From contig CANMND010000002.1 of NCBI GenBank assembly GCA_947499155.1, forward strand, positions 124,001 to 188,000: a DNA stretch of 64,000 nt, in the 5' to 3' direction. The DNA is from an uncultured Sphingomonadales bacterium (GTDB taxonomy: Bacteria; Pseudomonadota; Alphaproteobacteria; Sphingomonadales; Rhodothalassiaceae). Positions 41,800-51,379 of the stretch are shown one piece after another (position 1 is the first letter of the stretch; the number at the start of each line of letters is the position of its first letter). Under the pieces are notes generated by a model. The model did not search any database, was not told the DNA's origin, and was given only the letters and a program-made list of their open reading frames with translations. The translations under genes and the position numbers were made by a program.

Positions 41800-43854
41800 T
41801 ATGGAATTCTCGGTAAAGTTCTGGAATGAGACATTGGAAACCCGTTTGCTGATGCCATAATTGAGAGACAATACAAGTTGCCTGAATCCCAGATAATTCA
41901 GACCTGCATTGCCGCGATAATCCTTGTCGGTTCGTGATTCACCACTAAATATCTGAGCAGAAAATTCACGCTCCGTATAACTAGCAAAAGAATTGAACGA
42001 GACTTGACGACTGATGGGGCGTGAGAAGTTCACCCGCGCGGTAATGACCTTTTCCTTGTTGTCGTCGTCATCAGCGCCAAGTTTGTTGGACTGCCAGCTT
42101 CCATGCAATGTGAGGGAGTTGGCGCCGAATGTGCCGTACAAATTGGCTTGGGCGGTTTTAGTGCGAGTGGGATCGCTCCGTAAGGGAAATGGCAGTCCTG
42201 GAGGAAGTGTTGGGTCCAACTCGTCTGGGGTGTCTGGCAAGCCATCGATCAGCCGCTCCTGATCCAGACGAATTCGCTCTTCATAGGATGCATCAAATAC
42301 GAGAGACTGGCCGATCATTTTGGTGAAATATCCACGAACGGACTTTCTTCCATCAATTTGCCCGCCGGTCACTTCAAGAGAGGTTCTGACAGAAGGAGAC
42401 CAGCGAAATCCGCCCATATAAAGTGGATCGTCTACTTCACGGCCAGCCCCTTGACCGGTAAAGTCCTGATAGCCGCCACGAACCAGCAGGGTAAGGCTGT
42501 CGGTCAGGGCATAATCTATATCGGCAATGACTTCCTTGCGCTCGCGATTTGGTCGATTGCTTTGGTCAAAATGAGAGTATTGCCCGGTAATCCGCCAATC
42601 AAGGTTACTGCCGCGGTTTTGTGATTTAAGGGTTATAAGTCCGGTATTTTCAAAGGAGTCTGTTGCTGGTCTGCCGCCTGGAAAATCAGGGTTCAGTGGA
42701 TCAGGCTTTGCTTCTGATATCAGGACAAGACCGCCACGATAGCGGGTCTCAAGTATCGCCGACTGTCCAATTCGGTTCAATAAATAGGGGCTGATCTTAT
42801 AAGTCTGCACGGACTGCGTATTGGCAATATTGCTGACGGTTGAAGATTGTCCGCGGCGCGTATCTGTATTTTGCCGGGATACGGATGCGGCGAGATCAGT
42901 GAAAAACATAGATTCAACAATCTCGATATTTGATGAGGCAGTGACGTCCGGCGCAAATGAAAACTCGTCGTCGGTATTGGTGCGATATTGAAAGCGTAGA
43001 GACGCGTCCACAGCAGCCCGGACTCGCGCCGTGTCATAATCAAGCCGTACTGCAGGCACAATTTCCGTGATGAATGAGCCTTGTTTGTCCGTTCGTCTCA
43101 GATTGAGATTGTCGGTGTAGCTTTGCACAACCGAGATCGAGGGCGAGATAGTGCGCTCACCTGCCAGAAAGCTTTCCGGAATTACGATGACATCACCGGG
43201 GTTAAGCGCCTGGTTCGCGGCTAAATTTCGGCCGCTTTGGATATCCCCAAGATTAAGGGGGATCCGCTTTTGCTCGCCATCCACGTCGCGAAGGATGTAA
43301 GCCTTGTTGGCTGCGGCAGATTTTGGCGCACCACCAATTTCAGTCAGAACAGACATGGCCGTATGGTCGCTACGATAAGGCACACTTAAGGGGGGCGACA
43401 TCGCAGACCCGATTATCCTGATGCGATCATGATAAGTGCCTGCTGTCTGAATGGCGCGGATGGTGACATTAGGATCTTTGATAAAGCGGGAATAGGCCTC
43501 CACAATTTTAACGCCCAGTTCATCAACTCTTAAGCCCACAGCTTCGATATCGCCTATGAGAGCCATGGTGATATAGCCATCCGGCCGAACAATTACTTCA
43601 CCACTGAGCAATTCTTCACCACGGACCGTTATTTCAAAAATATCTTCCGGACCAATTTTGTACATAAAGTCGATTGCCTGGCTGCCATTGTCTTGTTGAT
43701 CTGTGACGCTGCTTCCCACGACTTGTGCAGTGATTATCGGTAAAACCGGCAATATAGGCGGAGAGGTTTCCATGGCAGTCACCGATGGTGAAAAAGCCGG
43801 GAGAGCAAGGCACATAGCCATTGCAACTGATGTGCGCAGATAAAAACAGTTCAT
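41773..43854 (-). CDS. Polysaccharide export (SLBB) domain fused to outer-membrane barrel
   Basis: 693-residue two-part envelope protein. After a signal peptide (MNCFYLRTSVAMAMCLALP) comes a Poly_export domain (MYKIGPEDIFEITVRGEELL, VRPDGYITMALIGD) and an SLBB-like repeat (IRIIGSAMSPPLSVPYRSD, LNPGDVIVIPESF). From about residue 240 the rest is alternating beta-strand sequence ending in NSISVNATMRF, like the exosortase-linked outer-membrane barrels (TIGR03016 type). Start ATG 43854 follows AGGGGG. No lipobox was seen. Likely an outer-membrane conduit for the polymer. Confidence 0.82.
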   Translation of the reverse strand: MNCFYLRTSVAMAMCLALPAFSPSVTAMETSPPILPVLPIITAQVVGSSVTDQQDNGSQAIDFMYKIGPEDIFEITVRGEELLSGEVIVRPDGYITMALIGDIEAVGLRVDELGVKIVEAYSRFIKDPNVTIRAIQTAGTYHDRIRIIGSAMSPPLSVPYRSDHTAMSVLTEIGGAPKSAAANKAYILRDVDGEQKRIPLNLGDIQSGRNLAANQALNPGDVIVIPESFLAGERTISPSISVVQSYTDNLNLRRTDKQGSFITEIVPAVRLDYDTARVRAAVDASLRFQYRTNTDDEFSFAPDVTASSNIEIVESMFFTDLAASVSRQNTDTRRGQSSTVSNIANTQSVQTYKISPYLLNRIGQSAILETRYRGGLVLISEAKPDPLNPDFPGGRPATDSFENTGLITLKSQNRGSNLDWRITGQYSHFDQSNRPNRERKEVIADIDYALTDSLTLLVRGGYQDFTGQGAGREVDDPLYMGGFRWSPSVRTSLEVTGGQIDGRKSVRGYFTKMIGQSLVFDASYEERIRLDQERLIDGLPDTPDELDPTLPPGLPFPLRSDPTRTKTAQANLYGTFGANSLTLHGSWQSNKLGADDDDNKEKVITARVNFSRPISRQVSFNSFASYTEREFSAQIFSGESRTDKDYRGNAGLNYLGFRQLVLSLNYGISKRVSNVSFQNFTENSISVNATMRF

Positions 43855-44049
43855 ATGGGGCCCCCTGAGATGTGCCTTGTCATATAGATTTAAACCCGAG
43901 TTTAACTCGGATAGTCGCACCATACTAAGCTATCATAATATAAACATAACCCATACGTCCCGTGAAAATCATGTAAATACGGGGCCTTGCCCTTAATTTC
44001 ACTCTTCTTTACAGATAAACAGGAACTCTGGAAAGGCGTCGGCCCAAAT

Positions 44050-45201
44050 ATGCGTATTTTGTATCATCATCGAATCCTGGCGGCTGATGGCATGCAGGTT
44101 CATATTAAGGAACTGACAGCAGCTCTTGAGCGCTGCGGCCATGAGATTGCCATGGTTGGTCCGGACACGGTCTCATCAGCTGGTAAACCGACACTAACCG
44201 GTCGTTTGGGTGCCCTGCGTTCCCATCTGCCCGCAGCCTTCGGCGAATTGCTTGAAGCAGGATACAATCTTAAGGCTTATAGGCAGCTAAAAGAAGAAGC
44301 ACAGACGTTTCGACCCGATATTATCTATGAACGCTATAATTCATTTCTTCTGGCCGGGTTATGGCTCAAGCGGGCACTGGGCATACCTCTTTTGGTTGAG
44401 GCAAATTCTCCGCTCTGCCACGAGCGAAAACTTTTGGGAAATTTAAAACTTGAACGCCTTGCCCGCTCAATGGAAAGGCAAGTATGGCGCGAAGCAGATG
44501 CTGTATTACCGGTCAGTCATGCTATTGCAGACTTTGTGCGCAAGGAAAATGTGCCTGATGAGCGCATTCACGTCATCCCCAATGGGGTCCGTCCTGAAGT
44601 CTATAAGGGCATTCGGGACGGCGTGATGAGAAAGGCGCTCCAACTGGAAGACAAGATCGTCTTTGGCTTTGTTGGCTATATTCGGCCGTGGCACGGGCTT
44701 GACCGTGTTCTTCATGCCTTTAAAAATCTGGAAAATCCATCACTCCATTTATTGATTGTGGGGGAGGGGCCTGCTAGTGACGGCTTGAAGAGTACGGCTT
44801 CAGATTTGGGACTCTCCGGGCAACTGACCTTTACTGGTCGGCAGCCACATCACAAAATTCCCGCATTTCTTGGGGCGATGGATGTGGCTTTGCAGCCGGA
44901 TGTAAATGCTTACGCATCACCTTTGAAGCTGTTTGAATATCTGGCAGCAGGATGCGCCATCATTGCGCCTGACAGGCCCAATATCCGTGAATTGGTGACG
45001 AGCGGTGAGACTGCACTTCTGATCAATCCGGAACAGGATGGCGAACTGGAAACTGCGATCAGAACACTAGCTAACGATCATGATTTGCGGTCCCGCCTTG
45101 GTCATGCTGCCATACAGCATATAAATGACCGTGAATTTACCTGGGATGCAAATGCCCGAAGGGTTGCAGCCATAGCCGATGCAGCTCTGGGGGCGGCCTG
45201 A
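44050..45201 (+). CDS. Glycosyltransferase, family 4 (c)
   Basis: GT-B enzyme of 383 residues. Opens RILYHHRILAADGMQVHIKEL, with VIPNGVRPEVY, LLIVGEGPASDGL and a donor-site region SPLKLFEYLAAGCAII. ATG 44050 begins a normal GT N-terminus; the open frame reaches 43987 without a ribosome site. It stands alone on the plus strand between two minus-strand groups, so it has its own promoter, possibly in the 195 bases before it, shared divergently with the barrel protein. Confidence 0.9.
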   Translation: MRILYHHRILAADGMQVHIKELTAALERCGHEIAMVGPDTVSSAGKPTLTGRLGALRSHLPAAFGELLEAGYNLKAYRQLKEEAQTFRPDIIYERYNSFLLAGLWLKRALGIPLLVEANSPLCHERKLLGNLKLERLARSMERQVWREADAVLPVSHAIADFVRKENVPDERIHVIPNGVRPEVYKGIRDGVMRKALQLEDKIVFGFVGYIRPWHGLDRVLHAFKNLENPSLHLLIVGEGPASDGLKSTASDLGLSGQLTFTGRQPHHKIPAFLGAMDVALQPDVNAYASPLKLFEYLAAGCAIIAPDRPNIRELVTSGETALLINPEQDGELETAIRTLANDHDLRSRLGHAAIQHINDREFTWDANARRVAAIADAALGAA

Positions 45202-45241
45202 TCTTTTCAGCGGCTTTTCCGACCAGTACTTGGGGAGCAGT

Positions 45242-46606
45242 TCAGGATTTTGGTGTTTCAGTTCGCGCTGAGACTGGCCGCACAATTCTGCGAGGAGGTG
45301 TGGTACGGCCAGCGGTCGCCATGAGGCTACTTCTACCTGAAATTTTAGCTGTGGGTTCTGCCGAGGTCTCTAATTCCGTCTGAATCACAAGCAAGGTGAC
45401 GGCGGCAAGACTCACAAACAGAAAATAAAAGTCGAAGAATGCCAGATTCTGGAATGCGCCACCCACCATATAGGCAATGAGGCTTACCTGACACAGCGCG
45501 CTTAAGTCTTTGGCCCAGGCCAATTGCGGATGTGATTTTGTCAGCTTGATTATTTTTGAAAAGCATCGCCATGTGGCGACCAACAGCCCCATGAACAACA
45601 CAAAGCCTATAAATCCGTGCTGGCCAATGATCTCAAAGTATATCGAATGGGCGTTGTGAGTAGTCTTTGCTTCAGGAATGATGGAAAAATAGAGGTCCTT
45701 GTCATAATAAACGCCAAAACCACCACCTGTAAGCGGGCGTTTTTTGGCTATTTCATAGGAGAAACGCCACGCCATGATCCTTTCCATGGCAGAGCTGTCT
45801 TCTTCATAGGTCTGGATCGTCTCCATACGATCAACCCAGCTATCGGGTACAAACCAGATCGCAATACTGGCAACGACAATTGCGGCAAGGCCCAGACTAA
45901 AGCGGTTGCGTGACTTCAGGATCATGAAACTTGCCATGGAGACGACTGCAAGAAATGCCCCGCGCGACTGGCTGCCAATGATGGAAAACACAATGAGAAC
46001 CATGCCGATTATCAGGCAGATGCGCAGAAGACGGCTTTCAGTCTGCAATTGAAGGTAACGTAATAGGGGGAGCAGCATGGTCAGCGCCATGGCAAGAGCA
46101 TTATTGTCGCCAATAAAGCTGCGTGGTGGCCCCCAGACATGGGCCTCGCCTCCTGTTACTAAAGTGAAAAGCCCCCCCTTAAAACCATAATATCCCAAGG
46201 AAAGTACAGTCACCCAGATTAAAATGTGAATACGTTCACGTTTGGCCATTAGTGGAATAGTAACAGCCGTCATCAGTAAAATTTTTAAGGTTTGTTCCCA
46301 TTTAGGCCAGGCAAAGTCCGGCATGCTGGCATTATAGGTCGTCCAGGTGATCCATATGGCGATTAAAAGCAAAAGCAGAGTTATGGGTGTGGCAGGAATG
46401 CGTTTTTTTTCTTTGCCGGCCAGCCAGGCGATCAGGGTTGCTCCACCAATGATCGCAGCAAAAGGCATGACATTGAGTGCGCCATAAACCAATCTGTGCG
46501 GGTTCATGAGGCCTATCCAAAACCAGGCCAGAATTCCAGTCATCGGCCAGCGAAAAATCACAGGCAGAAGGCAGAGAACAGCTAAAGCGATGACAAGTGC
46601 ACCCAC
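45242..46606 (-). CDS. Putative O-ligase/polymerase, exosortase A system-associated
   Basis: Polytopic membrane protein of 454 residues with about 10-12 helices of the Wzy/WaaL type. The Wzy_C block is IIGSQSRGAFLAVVSMASF; a periplasmic loop has GGGFGVYYDKDLYF and HNAHSIYFEIIGQHG, as in O-antigen ligases. It matches the exosortase-linked ligase family. GTG 46606 follows AAGGA. It either polymerises the repeat unit or links polymer to a protein. Last gene of a minus-strand run of glycan genes. Confidence 0.87.
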   Translation of the reverse strand: MGALVIALAVLCLLPVIFRWPMTGILAWFWIGLMNPHRLVYGALNVMPFAAIIGGATLIAWLAGKEKKRIPATPITLLLLLIAIWITWTTYNASMPDFAWPKWEQTLKILLMTAVTIPLMAKRERIHILIWVTVLSLGYYGFKGGLFTLVTGGEAHVWGPPRSFIGDNNALAMALTMLLPLLRYLQLQTESRLLRICLIIGMVLIVFSIIGSQSRGAFLAVVSMASFMILKSRNRFSLGLAAIVVASIAIWFVPDSWVDRMETIQTYEEDSSAMERIMAWRFSYEIAKKRPLTGGGFGVYYDKDLYFSIIPEAKTTHNAHSIYFEIIGQHGFIGFVLFMGLLVATWRCFSKIIKLTKSHPQLAWAKDLSALCQVSLIAYMVGGAFQNLAFFDFYFLFVSLAAVTLLVIQTELETSAEPTAKISGRSSLMATAGRTTPPRRIVRPVSARTETPKS

Positions 46607-46623
46607 AATCTTGATCCTTTGCC

Positions 46624-47520
46624 TTACGGAACCGTGTTGTCGCTAATTGAAAATGGCCCAGCCTTGCCTTGACTGGCCAACTGCTCTCCGGATTTGAAGC
46701 GATTATACAGATCGAGGCACAGTTTTGCGATGGCAGGCTCTATGCCTGGCGGGTCGTGTCGACCGACAGAGCGTGCATTTACTTTTTTCAAAATCATCGG
46801 ATCGGCTTTTAATTGAAGCCAATGCAAGAGCGCTGTCCCGTTTGCATGCGGATCTGAGACAAAATCCTCATAGGTGACGGTTACAACCCGTGGATCTTTA
46901 TCCAGTTCCAGCTCGAAGAACAGCCGGTTTCTTATGAGCCAGAATAAAGCGACGGCTGATTCATGAGTGATATCCGGGTGTATATGCTTTTGGAGCAATA
47001 AATTTGTCTCTTCGCTCATGCCAAGGCCGCGCCAGCCCTCTGACAAGGGGTCGCGGCTGATATTGACCATTCTTGGACCACAGCCCCGTGTCTGGCTGGA
47101 AACAAACACTGAACGGGTGTGGGAATTGACCATATCTTCCATGCGGCGGATCATCCAAATGGCACGGGCATGGGGAAAATCGTCCAGCAGTTTTTTCAGA
47201 TCCTGCAATTCACACAAAGCCTTGAATACCACTGTGCGGGCACGTGACGATGAAACAAGATTTTGCAGATGGGAGTGGGGGAGTAATTCGTAATTATTAT
47301 AGGCGTTTGGATCACTTTCCCGGTAAACGTCTGTTTCAAGGGAGCGTTCCAGAATTTGCGTCATCATATTCGTGCCGGACCGTTGAACACCTGCAATCCA
47401 GACCACCTGCTTTTCATTATATATTTTGTGTGGTGCCATAAACTGACGCAGTTTTTTGTACTCTTGGAAGAGTCTGCCGTCAAAGCGGTTGCGCAGTTGA
47501 GCAGTGTTGGCTTTTGTCAT
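46624..47520 (-). CDS. Sulfotransferase-family protein (1)
   Basis: 298-residue PAPS-dependent sulfotransferase-like protein. The 5'-phosphosulfate loop is IAGVQRSGTNMMTQIL near residue 42; a later segment RRMEDMVNSHTRSVF has the 3'-phosphate-site pattern (R...S). The start ATG 47520 lies 19 bases after the flippase stop and has AAGGA upstream. It differs from the two other sulfotransferases here, having a GVQRSGT rather than a GAxKCATT loop. Likely substrate: the exopolysaccharide. Confidence 0.8.
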   Translation of the reverse strand: MTKANTAQLRNRFDGRLFQEYKKLRQFMAPHKIYNEKQVVWIAGVQRSGTNMMTQILERSLETDVYRESDPNAYNNYELLPHSHLQNLVSSSRARTVVFKALCELQDLKKLLDDFPHARAIWMIRRMEDMVNSHTRSVFVSSQTRGCGPRMVNISRDPLSEGWRGLGMSEETNLLLQKHIHPDITHESAVALFWLIRNRLFFELELDKDPRVVTVTYEDFVSDPHANGTALLHWLQLKADPMILKKVNARSVGRHDPPGIEPAIAKLCLDLYNRFKSGEQLASQGKAGPFSISDNTVP

Positions 47521-47539
47521 GTCCGATCCTTCTTCATGC

Positions 47540-49045
47540 TCAGTCCTCCCGCTTTTTGGCTTTAGAACGTCCAAGCAGGTGTATCAACTTTGCTTTCACA
47601 TGAATAACAAGGCCACGCTCAAAATCAGCTGGTCGGCCACGCAAGAGCCAGAGAAGATAAACGAAAACAATATAACTCAGGACTCCGGTTAAAACATCGA
47701 CGGGCAGGGATAAAAAGGGTGACCAGCTTTCTGAATGTAGCCATTTGACGATGGCGGCCATTGCAAAGCCTGCTGCAAAACGCGGCCATAAGGTAAGAAA
47801 AACCCCGCGTAAGGTTAAAGGTGTTACCTGGCCGACCAGTAAAAAAGAAAAGGGCAGAACAGCAAGGGCGATCCCGGCTCTTGCTAGGGCGATATAATCA
47901 ACCGAGACATAGCGGGCCACCAGATAAAGAACGACACTTAGCGTAATCATCTGGGAAATACCCAGAAGTGCGAGAAGACGCACTCGCCCGATAGCCGTCA
48001 ACAAGGCCTCAATTGTCGCTCCCAGCGCATAAAAGATGCCGAAAATTGCCAGCGTTTCGATCAAGGGAATGACATCAAGCCACTTGCTGCCGAGAAGAAC
48101 AGGAACCATGACGGGAGCTGTGGCCCAAAGCCCAAGTCCTATAGGAATAATGAAAAGTGCGACTGTGCTGAGCGCTTTTAGAAAGCTTTCCACCAGTTTT
48201 TCCGGCTCGTGTTGAAGCCGGGCGTACACAGGATAAAGACCACGAGCCATGGGCGTTACCAGTTCATTTGTGGGCGATGTCGCAAGGTCATAAGCGACAT
48301 AGTACCGTCCCATGAACAATGTGCCGGCAAAACTCCCCACAATAAACTGGTCCATTCTGCGAGCCGCGTAACGGGTAACTCTTTGAACCACAAGCCAGGA
48401 TGAAAAAGACACGAGTTGACGGACATTTTTCAGGGTCAGACGCGGCCGATATGCGTGAACACGGTAACTATAGGCGACATTTACGCATTGCGAAGCCACA
48501 GCGCCATAAACAAGTGCCCAATAGTTGCGCAAAACAATGGCGAGGGCGATTGTGACGACCAGGCCGAAGATACGTTTTATCACATTGAATCGAAATTCGC
48601 GGCTGTAGTCGAATGTTCGTCTAAAATCGATAGTCCCTATATTCTCAAGGCCCATAAGAACAGAGCGAATGGAATAGGCACGGATAACGGCTGTAAGCTT
48701 ATCCTCTGCAAAAAAATCCGCAACATAAGGGGCAATGACAAACAGGATCATACCCATAAACAAGGATATAAGCAGTTGCAGAGTCCAAGCTGAATCATAA
48801 TCGGTGCGGTCCGGCTTGTCGTGGCGGATCAAGGCAAGGTCAACGCCACTTTGTGCAAGGACATCCAGCAAGCCGACGATTATCATTGCCATTGCAATGA
48901 CACCGAAATCTTCTGGGGCAAGAAGTCGGACCAGGATTAAAGTGCTTAGGATGCCAAGGCCCCTGATGGCCCAGCGCATGCCAACCATCCAGACACCACC
49001 GCGGGTCATCTGCCGATCAACTTCGATCTGGTCCCTATTGGTCAT
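47540..49045 (-). CDS. Lipopolysaccharide/oligosaccharide flippase (Wzx-like)
   Basis: 501-residue membrane protein with about 12-14 helices of the polysaccharide transporter/MATE-like group. Opening block GVWMVGMRWAIRGLGIL then LVRLLAPEDFGVIAMAMII is typical of Wzx/TuaB relatives. Moves lipid-linked repeat units across the inner membrane. I chose ATG 49045, which begins MTNRDQ, with GGGGA upstream, rather than the longer frame. Flanked by sulfotransferase genes on the same strand. Confidence 0.9.
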   Translation of the reverse strand: MTNRDQIEVDRQMTRGGVWMVGMRWAIRGLGILSTLILVRLLAPEDFGVIAMAMIIVGLLDVLAQSGVDLALIRHDKPDRTDYDSAWTLQLLISLFMGMILFVIAPYVADFFAEDKLTAVIRAYSIRSVLMGLENIGTIDFRRTFDYSREFRFNVIKRIFGLVVTIALAIVLRNYWALVYGAVASQCVNVAYSYRVHAYRPRLTLKNVRQLVSFSSWLVVQRVTRYAARRMDQFIVGSFAGTLFMGRYYVAYDLATSPTNELVTPMARGLYPVYARLQHEPEKLVESFLKALSTVALFIIPIGLGLWATAPVMVPVLLGSKWLDVIPLIETLAIFGIFYALGATIEALLTAIGRVRLLALLGISQMITLSVVLYLVARYVSVDYIALARAGIALAVLPFSFLLVGQVTPLTLRGVFLTLWPRFAAGFAMAAIVKWLHSESWSPFLSLPVDVLTGVLSYIVFVYLLWLLRGRPADFERGLVIHVKAKLIHLLGRSKAKKRED

Positions 49046-49145
49046 GGAATAGGCTTCCCCATTGGTGCGGCAAAGCAGATGAATGCGCACATCCGCTCTT
49101 TAGACGAACATTTCATATATGCCATGACAAGCGGCGGGCACCTGT

Positions 49146-50114
49146 TCACAGCTTTTCGCTGGTGCACCAATGAGACAAATCACGATCAAGCAGCTTGGAT
49201 AGCCTGGTGACTTCAGGCTGTAACTCCTGCATCAACGAATATCTTAAATCAACTGGCAGGGGCGGGCGGGGCTTGAAGCTGGTGTTTATGCGCTTGAGTT
49301 TCATGCGTGCTTTATATCGAAGCCCTTCCGTTGGAAGAATGACACGACTAAGAGCAGTCACCCAGTCTGGCGTCTCACGAAGGAAGGCACCAAAGCGCTT
49401 GCTGCGCAATTCCTTATTGGCGTTTTTAACCGTAAATTCTGGTTGAAAACTGTCATCAACTCCCAAAAACCGCAAGATTCCGGCATAGGTTCCAGGGAGA
49501 TCTTCCCGGACATCATCATAGAAAACAAAGTGAAGTTGATTAGGTGGGAAGACTGCCATAAACCGTTCGATCTGTTCTGAAAAACGAACGATATCACGAT
49601 AATGAAGAACTCGTTCACGATAAGTGATGTGTTTATTGTCGTGGGTTGCACGGCGTTCATGTTCCAGAGCCAGAGCTTTTGAAAAGTCCTTTTCTGTTTC
49701 AAGGCCTTCAAAGACAATCTGCGAATGATGAGAGACGATCACCTCCATAGGGTCTCTCAACATAAACAGGATTTTGGAGTCCGGCTGATGGGCGTGAATT
49801 CTCTTTGCTGCGGTTTGGGATAACATATAGAAGACCGAGCTTTCTCCTACGATCTTTTCCGTTGTAACAGATTCGAAAAAGCCGAAATAACGACTTCTTG
49901 GACATCTGATATCGGGTGGATAGAGATCGTCGGCGAAATAGTGACTCTCTTTAGATTTAGCCATAAAAATCTCAGGGTGAGCGGCCAGATAAGAATCCAT
50001 GGCTGTCGTTGCACATTTCGGAGCACCTGCAATGAAGAAATTGGGTGTTGCGTCAGCTCTGGCTGATCTTTTGTGCTTTCGTTCGTCTAAACGTGCACTT
50101 TCCATTATGCTCAC
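49146..50114 (-). CDS. Sulfotransferase (2)
   Basis: 322-residue PAPS-dependent sulfotransferase. Phosphosulfate loop FIAGAPKCATTAMDSYL near residue 27, 3'-phosphate motif FMLRDPMEVIVSHHSQ, and a C-terminal LRYSLMQELQPEVTRLSKLLDRDL typical of carbohydrate sulfotransferases. Start GTG 50114 follows AGGGGG; ATG 50105 is an alternative. Probably sulfates the polymer in the cytoplasm before export. Confidence 0.9.
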   Translation of the reverse strand: MSIMESARLDERKHKRSARADATPNFFIAGAPKCATTAMDSYLAAHPEIFMAKSKESHYFADDLYPPDIRCPRSRYFGFFESVTTEKIVGESSVFYMLSQTAAKRIHAHQPDSKILFMLRDPMEVIVSHHSQIVFEGLETEKDFSKALALEHERRATHDNKHITYRERVLHYRDIVRFSEQIERFMAVFPPNQLHFVFYDDVREDLPGTYAGILRFLGVDDSFQPEFTVKNANKELRSKRFGAFLRETPDWVTALSRVILPTEGLRYKARMKLKRINTSFKPRPPLPVDLRYSLMQELQPEVTRLSKLLDRDLSHWCTSEKL

Positions 50115-50238
50115 GTTTTATGTCCCCCTGTTCCACTTTTATATGCCTGTGCCCACATTGATCCATAGGGATCGCATCATCCGGGATAGTTGCAAAGAAT
50201 TCGTTGCATATGAAGATATTACATTATTAATTCGCTAT

Positions 50239-51102
50239 TTAGCGATTAAAGGCAAGGCCTGTGCACTTTGTGAAGGCTTCCATATCGTCTGCCAGCAGTG
50301 CAGTGACAAGTGCTCGATCCTTATCTGACATAGGCGGTATATCTTTAGTAAATGCGCGCCGAAGGTTTTCTATTGTGCGCGCAGGCAGAAGACTGCGTGC
50401 GACCTTTGTTGCGGAGCGGAGAACGCTTCTCCCGGATTTTGTGGACCCCAACAGTTTGCCAATACCGTTATAGCGATAGCTGGCATTGCGTCTGTCTGTA
50501 CTGATGGCTTCCGGCTGATATGCAGGCAAGCCGATGAAGTCCCAAACTTTTTGCGCCTCTTGCAGCGGCGCACGGGTTGCCGGCCCCGCATCAAGGACCA
50601 TGATCTGATCTTTAGGGAACAGTGCAAGATATTGCATTATCTGAAAATGATATCGGCTCAGATCAAGGTACCAACTGTTGTACTTTATAGCTTCGTGAAA
50701 TGGGCGTTTCTCCTCGCCCAGTCGCACATGATGCCAATATGAGGAGTAGGTGCGCGCAACCGGATCTCGTACAAGGTATATGATCCGGGCATCGGGGGCA
50801 CGTGCATGGATGCGTGCTGCTACTCCACTTCTTGCCTTGTGGGATTGCCGCTCGGATCGGTCAAATGGTTCGGCAGAATAGCTGGTAGAGGCATCAAAAA
50901 GAATCTTTCCATCCGAATTCGGGAAAAAGCTTTGGAACCATTCATCACCGCGGCTGAGGTGCTCGGAAAAAAAGTCTACTTCTTTGGTACGAGCCAGAAC
51001 AATATCGGGATGAAGTGCGATTATATCAGCAAAATAGGTGGTGGCACATTTCTGAGCCCCTATTAGATATAGTTTCGGCGGAAAGCCGGAGCAGACAGTC
51101 AC
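50239..51102 (-). CDS. Sulfotransferase (3)
   Basis: 287-residue PAPS-dependent sulfotransferase. Loop LIGAQKCATTYFADIIALHPD near the N-terminus, 3'-phosphate motif YLVRDPVARTYSSYWH. I place the start at GTG 51102 with AGGAG eight bases before it; the longer frame to 51297 overlaps the small gene upstream. Same family as sulfotransferase 2 but clearly different in the rest, so they may act at different positions of the sugar chain. Confidence 0.9.
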   Translation of the reverse strand: MTVCSGFPPKLYLIGAQKCATTYFADIIALHPDIVLARTKEVDFFSEHLSRGDEWFQSFFPNSDGKILFDASTSYSAEPFDRSERQSHKARSGVAARIHARAPDARIIYLVRDPVARTYSSYWHHVRLGEEKRPFHEAIKYNSWYLDLSRYHFQIMQYLALFPKDQIMVLDAGPATRAPLQEAQKVWDFIGLPAYQPEAISTDRRNASYRYNGIGKLLGSTKSGRSVLRSATKVARSLLPARTIENLRRAFTKDIPPMSDKDRALVTALLADDMEAFTKCTGLAFNR

Positions 51103-51139
51103 AAAAAGCTCTCCTGTCAGGGTCAAAATATAACGGGGA

Positions 51140-51367
51140 TTAGCGCCAGGTGCGTCTTGATCTGAAACGGCTGTTGGATGGCGATGGTCTGCGTATAGGT
51201 GGGGCTTTGGGATCATCTTCAGGCGCGTCATTATCGGCACTGACACGCCGCATGGCAAATATGCCGCGCTGATCATTGATGGTATTGGCTCCATCATTCT
51301 TCAAGAGCCAGACAATCATATAAAATAAGCCAATGATCACTACGACCACGCCTATGCTGTTAAGCAT
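51140..51367 (-). CDS. Small single-helix membrane protein
   Basis: Seventy-five residues: an N-terminal membrane helix (residues 4-22, IGVVVVIIGLFYMIVWLL), then a polar tail rich in Asp, Pro, Ser and Arg. It sits 12 bases after the lectin-like gene and 37 bases before sulfotransferase 3, all on the minus strand, so it is probably part of that operon. No family recognised. Confidence 0.6.
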   Translation of the reverse strand: MLNSIGVVVVIIGLFYMIVWLLKNDGANTINDQRGIFAMRRVSADNDAPEDDPKAPPIRRPSPSNSRFRSRRTWR

Positions 51368-51379
51368 GCATCACCCGTC

